In this document: piece by piece, positions 39,663-48,840 of the stretch
Numbering within the stretch: position 1 is the stretch's first letter
How the letters are laid out: the number at the start of each line of letters is the position of its first letter
DNA from: Sphingomonadaceae bacterium
GTDB taxonomy: Bacteria; Pseudomonadota; Alphaproteobacteria; Sphingomonadales; Sphingomonadaceae
Length of the DNA stretch: 53,708 nt
Assembly: GCA_025356175.1 (NCBI GenBank)
Contig: JANXUP010000178.1
Location: 1-53,708, forward strand
Direction of reading: 5' to 3'
Notes under the pieces: generated by a model
The model's input: only the letters and a program-made list of their open reading frames with translations
What the model was told of the DNA's origin: nothing
Databases searched by the model: none
Made by a program: the position numbers and the translations under genes

Positions 39663-42314
39663 TCAGAACTTCGCGCCCAGCCTGAGGCCGATCGTGCGCG
39701 GCGTGATCGGCACGATATAAGGCCGTTGGCTGCACGCGCCGCATTCCTGGAACCGCGAGATCTGGCCGCGCGTATCGAACACGTTGGCGACGAACAGTTC
39801 AATATTGAATGTCGACCAATCGGCCCCCACTGCCAGGTTCATCGTAGCGTAGGCCGGGAGACCGCCCAGGGTTGCCGCAGGATTGTAGAATGCGCCGGGC
39901 AGCAAAAGGTCTGCAGGAACCGTGGGGTCATGCAGCTGCCCATCTCCGTTCGGCGCCGCGACAAAGACTTTGGTCCGGATGTCGGACGAAGCCTTGCTTT
40001 GGTAAGACACGTTGACCTGCCCGTAAGGCTTCATCGACCCCGACTGGACGGTGTAACGCAGGGTTCCCGACAGTTTGAACTGGGGCGTGATCGGCAAGCG
40101 CGTTCCCGCCGCAGCGGAAATGTAGTTGATCTGCCCATCGGGCCCGGCAAGCGTGCAGGCAAAGCTGGGATCGTCGTAGCCGCACAGGCTCTTCTTGGTC
40201 TTGGCATCGGTGTACGATCCGCCAACGTTCAGCGAGAGACCGGCGTGGTTGTAGGCCAGATCCATCTCGATCCCGTTGATCCGGGCATCGGGGCCGTTGT
40301 GGATTTCGGTGAACGAGTTGGCGCCCAGGAAGGCGAACTGGAACGCCTTCCAATCCTGATGATAGATCGCTCCGTTGAAGCGCAGGCCCGGTGCAAGCGT
40401 GGTCTTCCAGCCAATTTCGTAGTTGTTGAGGAAATCGGACTGGTACGGGGCCACATCAGCGCGGCGGTTGATCCCGCCGGGGCGATAACCCTTCGAGGCC
40501 GTGGCATAGAACATCAGGCCATTGGCTGGCTTCCATGTGGCGTTTAACCGATAGGTAAGCCCCTGGCCGCGGGCGCTGACCGGCTCCACGCCAACCCCGG
40601 GCACATAGATGCCAAGGTTGGTACACGGGCCGCCGGGTACTTCCGGCGGCAGCAGGACAATACCGGGCGTTCCGGCCACCGGGCGCAGGCGGCTGCCGGT
40701 GCTGGTGAAGCAGCCAGCGACGCCGGTGCGCGAACTGCCCACGCCGTTGCGCGGATAATCGGTGTAGTTTCCGCCCGGATTGCGGCCAAAACCGAAGAAC
40801 CCGATCAGGCTGTTGTCATAGAAGAACGCGCGCGCGCCGGCCGTGAAAGTCAGCTTGTCGGACACATCATACGAAAGTTCGCCAAACATCGCATAGTCGC
40901 GGTCGATGCGGTGCTGCTGGGTCAGCCACAGCGTACCCGGTTGGCCATTGACCGACAGCAGCGGATCGAGCCCTGCCACGCGGTAATCCTGGTGGATATC
41001 GTTCGACTGGTACTGGTAGAACCCGCCTGCAACCACCCGCAGCGGCTGGTCGGCAGGCGATGCGATGCGCAGTTCCTGGCTGAACTTCTTGAAGTGATCG
41101 GTGCCCAGCACGACCTGCGCCGAGTTGATTGTGTTGCCCAGCGAATCGCTGAAATAGAAGTAGCCCGCGACGCCGCCGTAAGTCGAATAGAGCTGATCGT
41201 AAGCTTCGGCGTAATCGATGTAGTCGGCCGAGCTGTTGGTCTTGCGGTCAAGGTAAGCACCGGCGTAGGTCACGTCCCAGTTGCCGAGCTTGCCCTCGAT
41301 TGTCAGCGCCGCCTGGACGAACTTGTCGCTGCGGAATTCGGCGGCGAAGTGCTGGACCTGCAGATCGCCGGTCTTGGGATCGTAGCCATAGGATCCGTGG
41401 CTGCGGGTATCCTGATAAGTGACCGACGGCGTGATCGTCCAGTTTTCGTCAAGGTCGACCTTCAGCGCGGCGCGGCCGCCGGCGATCTCGGTGTCGTTGT
41501 AATCCTTCTTGACGAACGCGGTGTTGTTGACCGTAATTCCGGACGGGAGCGCAGCCAACGGCGTTGCGGTTTCAATGCCGGCAGGCACAGCAAGTTCGGA
41601 AACCGAAGTCCCCAAGAAACTGCGCGTTCCGGGAACGTTGTCGATATAGCCAGCATCGCGTTCGTACCAGCCGACCACGCGCAGCGCCATGTTGGCGGAA
41701 ATCGGCAGGTTGAGCATGCCTTCGAGCTTGCCGCCCCAATCGCCCTTTTCGACATGGTTGACCTCGCCGTCGACCCGGCCTTCGAAGCCCGCAGTCGAGG
41801 GCTTGTTGGTGATGATGCGGATCGTGCCGGCTTCGGACGATGCGCCGTACAGCGTGCCTTGCGGGCCCGACAGGCTTTCGATCCGGGCGATGTCATAGAT
41901 GTGGATGTCAAGGTTGCCGCCAATGGTCGTGACCGGCTGTTCATCGAGATAGACGCCGACCGAAGGCAGCGGGCCCGAGTGGTTGCCGTCACCGCCCGAG
42001 GCGACACCGCGCATGTAGATCACGCTGACGCCCGGGGTGCCAGAGCTTTGGAACGACACCGAGGGGAGCTGCTGGGCATAACCCTTGAAGTCCGAAATGT
42101 TAAGCTGGTCGAGCTTTTGCGTGCCCAGTGCCTGGATCGAGATCGGCACGTTCTGCATGCTTTCGCTGCGCTTTTGTGCGGTAACGATGATTTCGGCATC
42201 GTCAGTGGTGGCCGCTTCATCGGCGGGCGGGGTGTCCTGCGCGAAAGCCGGTGCGGCGTAGAGCGCACTCGTAGCGAGGAAGCAGGCGATGCTGCGACGC
42301 GAGAAATGAGACAT
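39663..42314 (-). CDS. TonB-dependent receptor
   Basis: Signal peptide, EIIVTAQKRSESMQNVPISIQAL plug, C-terminal RTIGLRLGAKF. Confidence 0.95.
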   Translation of the reverse strand: MSHFSRRSIACFLATSALYAAPAFAQDTPPADEAATTDDAEIIVTAQKRSESMQNVPISIQALGTQKLDQLNISDFKGYAQQLPSVSFQSSGTPGVSVIYMRGVASGGDGNHSGPLPSVGVYLDEQPVTTIGGNLDIHIYDIARIESLSGPQGTLYGASSEAGTIRIITNKPSTAGFEGRVDGEVNHVEKGDWGGKLEGMLNLPISANMALRVVGWYERDAGYIDNVPGTRSFLGTSVSELAVPAGIETATPLAALPSGITVNNTAFVKKDYNDTEIAGGRAALKVDLDENWTITPSVTYQDTRSHGSYGYDPKTGDLQVQHFAAEFRSDKFVQAALTIEGKLGNWDVTYAGAYLDRKTNSSADYIDYAEAYDQLYSTYGGVAGYFYFSDSLGNTINSAQVVLGTDHFKKFSQELRIASPADQPLRVVAGGFYQYQSNDIHQDYRVAGLDPLLSVNGQPGTLWLTQQHRIDRDYAMFGELSYDVSDKLTFTAGARAFFYDNSLIGFFGFGRNPGGNYTDYPRNGVGSSRTGVAGCFTSTGSRLRPVAGTPGIVLLPPEVPGGPCTNLGIYVPGVGVEPVSARGQGLTYRLNATWKPANGLMFYATASKGYRPGGINRRADVAPYQSDFLNNYEIGWKTTLAPGLRFNGAIYHQDWKAFQFAFLGANSFTEIHNGPDARINGIEMDLAYNHAGLSLNVGGSYTDAKTKKSLCGYDDPSFACTLAGPDGQINYISAAAGTRLPITPQFKLSGTLRYTVQSGSMKPYGQVNVSYQSKASSDIRTKVFVAAPNGDGQLHDPTVPADLLLPGAFYNPAATLGGLPAYATMNLAVGADWSTFNIELFVANVFDTRGQISRFQECGACSQRPYIVPITPRTIGLRLGAKF

Positions 42315-42423
42315 GATGCCGCCCTATATTTTGTGTTCTGAGAAGTTCAGCCTGATTCTTGGCTGGCCCACCGTCAAGGACGTAGATTAAGAAATGACAC
42401 ATCGCTCGCTAAGCGTGGCACAT

Positions 42424-44034
42424 TTACAACGTTTTTGGCGCTTCGGGATAACTTTCGAGCACTGCACCCAGTGCTTCACGCAACGGATCGAGGTGGGCAT
42501 CGAAGGCTTTCCACGCCTCGGTGCCTTCACGAAAGATCGGTTGGCGCACTTGTTCGGAGCTCGGCGTGCGGACTGGGCGCTCGGTGCGGTAGAATTGCAG
42601 GCACGCTTCTTCGAAGGGTAGGCCGCAGTAATCCAGCAAGCCGCGCACCTCGCCCTCGGTATCATCGACCATGCGTTCATAGATCACGCGGTGGACCCGC
42701 CCCGGCATAACCCGGTCGACATGCGCCATCAGCCGGACATAATCGGCATAGTACCGCCCCATGTCGGTCAGGTCATAGCTGAAGCCCTGGCCGCGCGCGA
42801 AGTGCTGCTTGAAGTTCGAAAAGCAGCAACCCAGCGGATGGCGGCGCGCATCGATGATCTTGGCGCCTGGCAGGATCAGGTGGATGAACGGAGTGTGGGC
42901 CCAGTTGTTAGGCAGTTTGTCGATGTAGAACGGACGGTCGCTCTTGCGGTGGATCCGGGTGCGCTGGAGGAATTCCTCGCCCAGTTCGCGTAGGGCATCC
43001 GCGCCCAGATCGGCGACGGCTTCGGGATAGGGCCGCTGCCGCCGCGCTAGTGCGGGCAGGTCGGGCAGTTCCATTGTCCCTTCGACCATGCTGTGGCTGG
43101 CGAGGATCTGCTCGATCAGGGTCGACCCCGAACGCGGCATGCCCAGGATGAAGATCGGATCGGGCGCTGCGCAGCCCTGCCCGGACCGGGCTGCAACGAA
43201 CCGCGCCGAATAGAGCGCAACCGAGCGATCGACGTGGCCGGTGACTTCTTCAGGGTCGTATTCCAGCTGCTCGCGTCGCAAGGCGTTACCATCGCGGTAG
43301 TGCGCGAAGGCTTCCGCCGCCTCGCCGCGATCCTCGAAGGCCTTGCCCAGCGCGAAGTCGAGGTGGAAGCGGTCTTCGGGCGCGAGCTCCGGCGCCTCGA
43401 GCGCGGCCTGCATCACTTCGATATCCCCATCACTGAAGCGATAGGTCTTGAGGTTGGCCAGGCTCCACCAGGTTTCACCGAGCGCCGGCATCAGTTCGAT
43501 CGAGCGGCGATAGGCGGCCACGCCCTCGTCAAGCCGGCCCACGGTCTTGAGCACGTGGCCGTAGCTCATCCACACCCGCGGCTGGCCCGGTGCACGTTCC
43601 AGAACATCGGCATAGACAGCGATGGCATCCTCGAAATCGCCCAGCCGGCTCAAAGCGGCGGCCTGAAGGTTGGCGTGCCCTGCGTTGTCGGGTTCATCGG
43701 CGATGACCCGATCAAGCTCGGCAATCGCCTCTTCGGGGCGGCCTTGGCGGTAGAGGACCAATGCCAGGTTGGCCCGCGCTGCGGTGAACGAAGGCGACAG
43801 TTCGAGCGCGCGGCGCAGCAGGTTTTCGCTATCCTTGTAGCGGCCGATCCGCCCCGCAAGTTCGGCAAACAGCCGGATCGACGCGACGTCGAACGGGAAT
43901 TCCTTAAGCTGCGTACGCAGCAGTGGTTCGGCGCGGGGCAAGTCATTCTCATTCATCGCCAGCGCCGCCTCGATCAGCCGCGGGTGGTACTGCCCGAGGC
44001 GTGAAAGCCAGCTGCTGGTGGTGACACTTGCCAT
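42424..44034 (-). CDS. TPR-repeat sulfotransferase
   Basis: TPR-like repeats and PAPS-binding-like DPIFILGMPRSGSTLIEQIL. Confidence 0.9.
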   Translation of the reverse strand: MASVTTSSWLSRLGQYHPRLIEAALAMNENDLPRAEPLLRTQLKEFPFDVASIRLFAELAGRIGRYKDSENLLRRALELSPSFTAARANLALVLYRQGRPEEAIAELDRVIADEPDNAGHANLQAAALSRLGDFEDAIAVYADVLERAPGQPRVWMSYGHVLKTVGRLDEGVAAYRRSIELMPALGETWWSLANLKTYRFSDGDIEVMQAALEAPELAPEDRFHLDFALGKAFEDRGEAAEAFAHYRDGNALRREQLEYDPEEVTGHVDRSVALYSARFVAARSGQGCAAPDPIFILGMPRSGSTLIEQILASHSMVEGTMELPDLPALARRQRPYPEAVADLGADALRELGEEFLQRTRIHRKSDRPFYIDKLPNNWAHTPFIHLILPGAKIIDARRHPLGCCFSNFKQHFARGQGFSYDLTDMGRYYADYVRLMAHVDRVMPGRVHRVIYERMVDDTEGEVRGLLDYCGLPFEEACLQFYRTERPVRTPSSEQVRQPIFREGTEAWKAFDAHLDPLREALGAVLESYPEAPKTL

Positions 44035-44101
44035 GCGCGCTGCAGAAACATGGTGACGCGCCAAGTTCAAGCGATAGTCTGCCCGGCAAAGGGGAAAACG
44101 C

Positions 44102-45406
44102 ATGACCGCAACCGGCAAACGCGCGCTGGGCTTCTGGGCGCTGCTCGCCTTGGTGATCGGCAACATGATCGGATCGGGCATCTATTTGCTGCCCGCGACG
44201 CTCGCCCCGCTTGGCTGGAATCAGGCGATCGGGTGGATCATTACCCTGGGCGGCGCGCTATGCCTGGCGGTGATTTTCGCCGCGCTCAGCGCCCGGATAC
44301 CGCGAGCGGGCGGGCCTTATGCCTACGCCGATGCTGCGTTCGGCCCGCTCGCCGGTTATGTCGCGGCATGGTCGTACTGGGTGATGACCTGGGTCGGCAA
44401 TGGCGCGATCGCGATTGCCGTGGTCAGCAACCTCAGCCTGATCTTCCCGGTGATCGGCACCGTTGCCGGGCTTCCGGCAGTCCTCGCGGTCGGGTTTGTC
44501 TGGCTGCTGACATTGGTCAACCTTGCGGGCGTGCGGGCGGCCGGGCGCGTGCAAGCGATCACGACAGTGCTGAAGATCTTGCCGCTGATCGGCTTGATCA
44601 TGCTGGCGTTGTGGTTCGCGCTGAGCGGGGCGCCGCATGCACCCGATCCCGGCGTGCCGCTGACCACGGGCAATATCGCGGCCGCTGCGGGGCTGACGTT
44701 CTGGGGTTTCCTCGGGCTCGAATCCGCCACCGTGCCGGCCGACAAGGTACAGGACCCGGCGCGCAATGTGCCGCGCGCGACGATGATCGGGGTGGTGTTC
44801 ACTGGCCTCATCTATCTGGGCATTTCGCTGGCCTTTGCGTTCTATATGCCCGTCGGCGAAGCGGCCAGTTCGCCCGCGCCGGTGGCGGATTTCCTGGGCA
44901 AGACCTTCGGCAGCGGGATCGCGCAAGTGGTTGCGCTGTTCGCCGCGATCAGCGCGTTCGGAGCGCTTAACGGCTGGATTCTGGTGCAAGGCGAAATGCC
45001 CTGGGCGATGGCGCGCGGCGGGGTGTTCCCAGCTTGGTTCGCCAAGGAAAGCGCGCGCGGCATTCCGGTGCGCGGTCATATCGTATCGAGCTTGCTGCTG
45101 TCGGGCATGGCTTTGCTCAACGCGCAGAAGGGGATGGGCAAGCTGTTCGAATTCATCGGCTCGGTCAGCATCGCGGCCGGGCTGGTGGCCTATCTCCTGA
45201 GCGCGCTGGCTGCGCTCAAGCTGGTGCGCAATGTGAAGACTGGAAGCGCCGCGCTGATCGCGGCGGCCTTCACGCTGTGGGCCGAATGGGGGTTGGGCTT
45301 GGAAGCGATGGGTTACGGCGCGGTGCTGATCGCTGCAGGTCTGGCGCTCTACCCTTTTGTCAGCTCCGCAAAATCTTCCGCAATAGCGGCCGATCCTGCA
45401 GAATAG
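44102..45406 (+). CDS. APC-family amino acid permease
   Basis: LVIGNMIGSGIYLLPATLAPLG; about 12 hydrophobic segments. Confidence 0.92.
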   Translation: MTATGKRALGFWALLALVIGNMIGSGIYLLPATLAPLGWNQAIGWIITLGGALCLAVIFAALSARIPRAGGPYAYADAAFGPLAGYVAAWSYWVMTWVGNGAIAIAVVSNLSLIFPVIGTVAGLPAVLAVGFVWLLTLVNLAGVRAAGRVQAITTVLKILPLIGLIMLALWFALSGAPHAPDPGVPLTTGNIAAAAGLTFWGFLGLESATVPADKVQDPARNVPRATMIGVVFTGLIYLGISLAFAFYMPVGEAASSPAPVADFLGKTFGSGIAQVVALFAAISAFGALNGWILVQGEMPWAMARGGVFPAWFAKESARGIPVRGHIVSSLLLSGMALLNAQKGMGKLFEFIGSVSIAAGLVAYLLSALAALKLVRNVKTGSAALIAAAFTLWAEWGLGLEAMGYGAVLIAAGLALYPFVSSAKSSAIAADPAE

Positions 45407-46958
45407 CCGCCGCGGCATTGTGCCCCGGAGCGCCGGTCACGCCGCCGCCCGGATGAGTCCCCGCGCCGCACATGTAGAGGCCCTTGATCGGCCCGCGATA
45501 GTCGCCATGCCCCAGCACCGGCCGCGCCGACCACAGCTGGTCGAGCCCCATGTTGCCGTGCATGATATCGCCGCCGATCAGCCCGAACTTGCGCTCAAGG
45601 TCGGTCGGCGAGTGGATCTGCGTCGCGATCACGCTGGCCTTGAAATTGGGGGCGTGGTCGTTGACGGTGTCGATAATCAGGTCGGCCACCGCCTCGCGGT
45701 GCGTGTCCCAATCGACCTTGGGATCGAACTGCTGGCAGAACAGGCTGGCGACATGCATGCCCGGCGGGGCGAGGCTGTCATCGACAGTTGAGGGGATCTT
45801 GATTTCGACGATCGGCTTCTTCGACCAGCCGTGCTGGACCGCGTCGTAATAGGCCTGATCCATGTAATCCATGCCCGGCGCGATGATGATCCCGGCGGTG
45901 TGGTGCTCGGCCTGTTCCTTGCCCGGCAGCACGGTGAACGAGGGCAATTCGGATAGCGCAACGTTCATCCGGAAGGTGCCCGAGCAGGCCTTGAAGCCCT
46001 TGATCCGGCGCTTGAATTCGTCGCTGAGGTCGCTCGGATCGACCAGCTGCGGGTACAGCAGCGCCGGCCCTGCGTTCGAGGCGACAATGCTCGCGGCGAT
46101 TTCTTCGCCGCTTTCGAGCTTCACGCCCGTAACCTTGCCGCCATCGACCAAGACCTGCTTGACCGGCGCCTCAAGGCTGATCTCGACCCCGGCATCAATG
46201 CAAGCGGCCGCCATCGCCTGGGTGATCGCGCCCATCCCGCCGACCGAGTGGCCCCAGGCGCCCAGCTTGCCGTTCACTTCGCCAAACACGTGGTGGAGCA
46301 ACACGTAAGCCGAGCCGGGGGTCGAAACCCCGGCGTAGTTGCCGACCACCGCGTCGAACGCGAAGGCGCTCTGCACATAGTCATGCTCGAACCAGCCATC
46401 GAGGAACGACCGCGCCGACTTGGTGAACATGTCGAGCACGTCGCGCTGCACTTCGATGTCGAGCTGTGCCATCGGCCAGCCCTGCTTGGCCGCGGCAAGC
46501 AAGGCGGGCAGGCCGCCGCCAAGGTTAGGCGGGATCTTGAGGCTGAGATCGCGCAGCACGTTGGCGACTTTTTCAAGCGCGACATCGTAAGCTGGATAGG
46601 CCGCCGCATCCTTCTTCGAGAACCGCGCAAACTCCGCCTCGGTCCGCCCCGGTCCGCCGCCAAGCTTGATGTAATCGTCGGCGAAGGGGAAGAAGTTGGA
46701 GATTGTCCGTTCGATCACACGGTAGCCGTAGTCGTGCAGCCGCATGTCCTGGATGACCTTGGGGCGCAGCAAGCTGACGGTGTAGCTGGCGGTCGAATTG
46801 CGGAAGCCGGGGTGAAACTCCTCGGTCACCGCCGCGCCGCCGACAATGTGCCGCCGTTCGAGCACCCGCACCCGCATCCCGGCCTTGGCGAGATAGAAGG
46901 CGCAGACAAGGCCGTTGTGCCCGCCGCCGATGATCAGGGCGTCGTAAGTCTTGGTCAT
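45360..46958 (-). CDS. Phytoene-dehydrogenase-like FAD/NAD(P)-dependent oxidoreductase
   Basis: YDALIIGGGHNGLVCAFYLAKAGMRVRVLERR; C-terminal GLYMCGAGTHPGGGVTGAPGHNAA. Confidence 0.93.
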   Translation of the reverse strand: MTKTYDALIIGGGHNGLVCAFYLAKAGMRVRVLERRHIVGGAAVTEEFHPGFRNSTASYTVSLLRPKVIQDMRLHDYGYRVIERTISNFFPFADDYIKLGGGPGRTEAEFARFSKKDAAAYPAYDVALEKVANVLRDLSLKIPPNLGGGLPALLAAAKQGWPMAQLDIEVQRDVLDMFTKSARSFLDGWFEHDYVQSAFAFDAVVGNYAGVSTPGSAYVLLHHVFGEVNGKLGAWGHSVGGMGAITQAMAAACIDAGVEISLEAPVKQVLVDGGKVTGVKLESGEEIAASIVASNAGPALLYPQLVDPSDLSDEFKRRIKGFKACSGTFRMNVALSELPSFTVLPGKEQAEHHTAGIIIAPGMDYMDQAYYDAVQHGWSKKPIVEIKIPSTVDDSLAPPGMHVASLFCQQFDPKVDWDTHREAVADLIIDTVNDHAPNFKASVIATQIHSPTDLERKFGLIGGDIMHGNMGLDQLWSARPVLGHGDYRGPIKGLYMCGAGTHPGGGVTGAPGHNAAAAILQDRPLLRKILRS

Positions 46959-48157
46959 GCTTTGCTCCAGCCGGGGGTCGGCGCGTGAGGCAACCGCGCC
47001 TCGGGTATCAGGGTGCGAATCTTCCGGGCGAAACTGCGCAGGCAGACCTCGCTGGTGGCGATTGGCCCGGCGGTATAGCTGCGGCTGGCCATGCCTTGCT
47101 GGACCTGTCCGATCAGCCAGGTGTCTTCGGCATTGACCACGCGGTTGATCCGCCAGTTGGCATAGCGCGCGAGCTTCATCTCGCGGCGTTTTCCAGCAGG
47201 AGTGTGGGCATCTGGCAGGCAATAGGCAACCTCGCGCAGCATGCAGGTGGTCGGCGAGGTCGGAATCCACTGCATGAAATCGATCTGGTCGGCGTAGATA
47301 TCGAAGGCCATGTTGGGCCACAGTTTGAAATAGAGCCAGCGACCGTGCGCGTCCTCTGACAGGTGCTCGACGCGCGGCAAATGCTCGCGGTAAAACCGTT
47401 CCCAAAAGTTCTGCTGCTCATTCCGCACCACATCGCCATGGAGCCGGTCGGCCCAGCCGTGTGCTTCGATGCGGTAGGTCTTGCCGACCAGCCGGGTCAG
47501 GCCATCGTGCGCCACTGGGATGTGCAGATTGTCCGAATAATTGTCGCCGACGTTCTTCCAGTTGACGCTGCGCGGGCGGTGGCGGACCGCGCCCATCGGC
47601 TGCATCTGCTCGAACTTGTAAGGTTCGACCTCCGCCTCGAACGGGGCCATCATGGCGCTGGGTTTCGGGAAGCCGCGATCATCGAGGCAGACGAACGCAA
47701 ACCCGTGCCACAGGTCGAGCGCGACCGGCTGCAACCCGTTGTCCGCCAGTTTCAGCGCCGGATATTCGCTGCGCGAGGGCACACCGCTCAGCCGCCCGTC
47801 GGGTTCGTAAGTCCAGGCGTGATAGGGGCACACCAGCTTCTTCGCGCAACCGCCGGACCCTTCAACCAGCCGCATCGCACGGTGGCGGCAGACGTTGGAA
47901 AAGGCGCGCACCTGGCCATCGCCGCCACGGATCACGATCACGCTTTCGTCGAGGTATTCGATCGTGCGGTAGTCACCCGCCTCGGGGATTTCGTTGACGT
48001 GGCAGACGATCTGCCATGATGGGCGGATCACCCGTTCCATCTCCACGGCGAAGTATTCTGGATCGTGATAGATCCAGCCGGGCAGCGAAAAATCAGCGTC
48101 GGGATCGGCGGTCAGCCCGTCGATTTCCGCATGGTTTGATGCCGGACTGCTCGCCAC
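46955..48157 (-). CDS. Rieske non-heme iron oxygenase alpha subunit
   Basis: NVCRHRAMRLVEGSGGCAKKLVCPYHAWTYEPDGRL; GDNYSDNLHIPVAH; GTG start inferred (ORF extends to 48199). Confidence 0.92.
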   Translation of the reverse strand: MASSPASNHAEIDGLTADPDADFSLPGWIYHDPEYFAVEMERVIRPSWQIVCHVNEIPEAGDYRTIEYLDESVIVIRGGDGQVRAFSNVCRHRAMRLVEGSGGCAKKLVCPYHAWTYEPDGRLSGVPSRSEYPALKLADNGLQPVALDLWHGFAFVCLDDRGFPKPSAMMAPFEAEVEPYKFEQMQPMGAVRHRPRSVNWKNVGDNYSDNLHIPVAHDGLTRLVGKTYRIEAHGWADRLHGDVVRNEQQNFWERFYREHLPRVEHLSEDAHGRWLYFKLWPNMAFDIYADQIDFMQWIPTSPTTCMLREVAYCLPDAHTPAGKRREMKLARYANWRINRVVNAEDTWLIGQVQQGMASRSYTAGPIATSEVCLRSFARKIRTLIPEARLPHAPTPGWSKA

Positions 48158-48176
48158 TGACCCGATTCTCCAATCG

Positions 48177-48200
48177 CTTGTTGGACGATCGTATAACAAG
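48177..48200. promoter_or_regulatory. Palindromic candidate TetR operator
   Basis: CTTGTT-gga-CGATCG-tat-AACAAG between divergent genes. Confidence 0.65.
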
Positions 48201-48216
48201 TGTTACCATCCCGCAA

Positions 48217-48840
48217 GTGAGTACCCCTGCCTTCACCCGCGCCGAACCGGATGCGCGCCGCCAGAGCCTGATCGAGGCCTGCGCGCGGGTGCTGGCGCAA
48301 GTTGGCGCGGCGGGCGTGTCAGTGCGCGCGATTGCACTCGAAGCCGGAGTCTCGCCGGGGCTCGTCAATCACTATTTCGCCGGGATCGACGCGCTGGTTG
48401 CAGCAACCTATGGCCATGTCGAATCTCAGGTCAGCGAGGCGATCGGCGCGGCACTCGATGCTGCCGGACCCCGGCCGCGCGCCCGCCTCGATGCCTATGT
48501 TACCGCCAGCTTTGCCCCGCCGGTCGCTTCTGGAGAATTGCTGGCGACGTGGATTGCGTTCTGGAGCCTCGCGCGGTCACGGCCGGAGATAGCCCGCCAG
48601 CACGACGAGCAATATGCCCAGTTCCGCACAGCGCTCGAAGCTCTGCTCGCCGCTTGCGGCCTCGCGCCGGCCGAGCTGCGCCACGCTGCCATCGCGATCA
48701 CCGCGCTGGTCGACGGGCTGTGGCTCGAACTGTGCCTCTCACCGCATGCGTTCAGCGCCGCCGAAGCGTGCGAAATTGCCCGCGCCGCGCTCGACCGGCT
48801 TATTTCGACAAGTCGGTCAACAGGCTCAGATAGTATGTGA
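48217..48840 (+). CDS. TetR-family (BetI-like) transcriptional regulator
   Basis: RRQSLIEACARVLAQVGAAGVSVRAIALEAGVSPGLVNHYFAGIDALV; GTG start. Confidence 0.9.
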   Translation: MSTPAFTRAEPDARRQSLIEACARVLAQVGAAGVSVRAIALEAGVSPGLVNHYFAGIDALVAATYGHVESQVSEAIGAALDAAGPRPRARLDAYVTASFAPPVASGELLATWIAFWSLARSRPEIARQHDEQYAQFRTALEALLAACGLAPAELRHAAIAITALVDGLWLELCLSPHAFSAAEACEIARAALDRLISTSRSTGSDSM

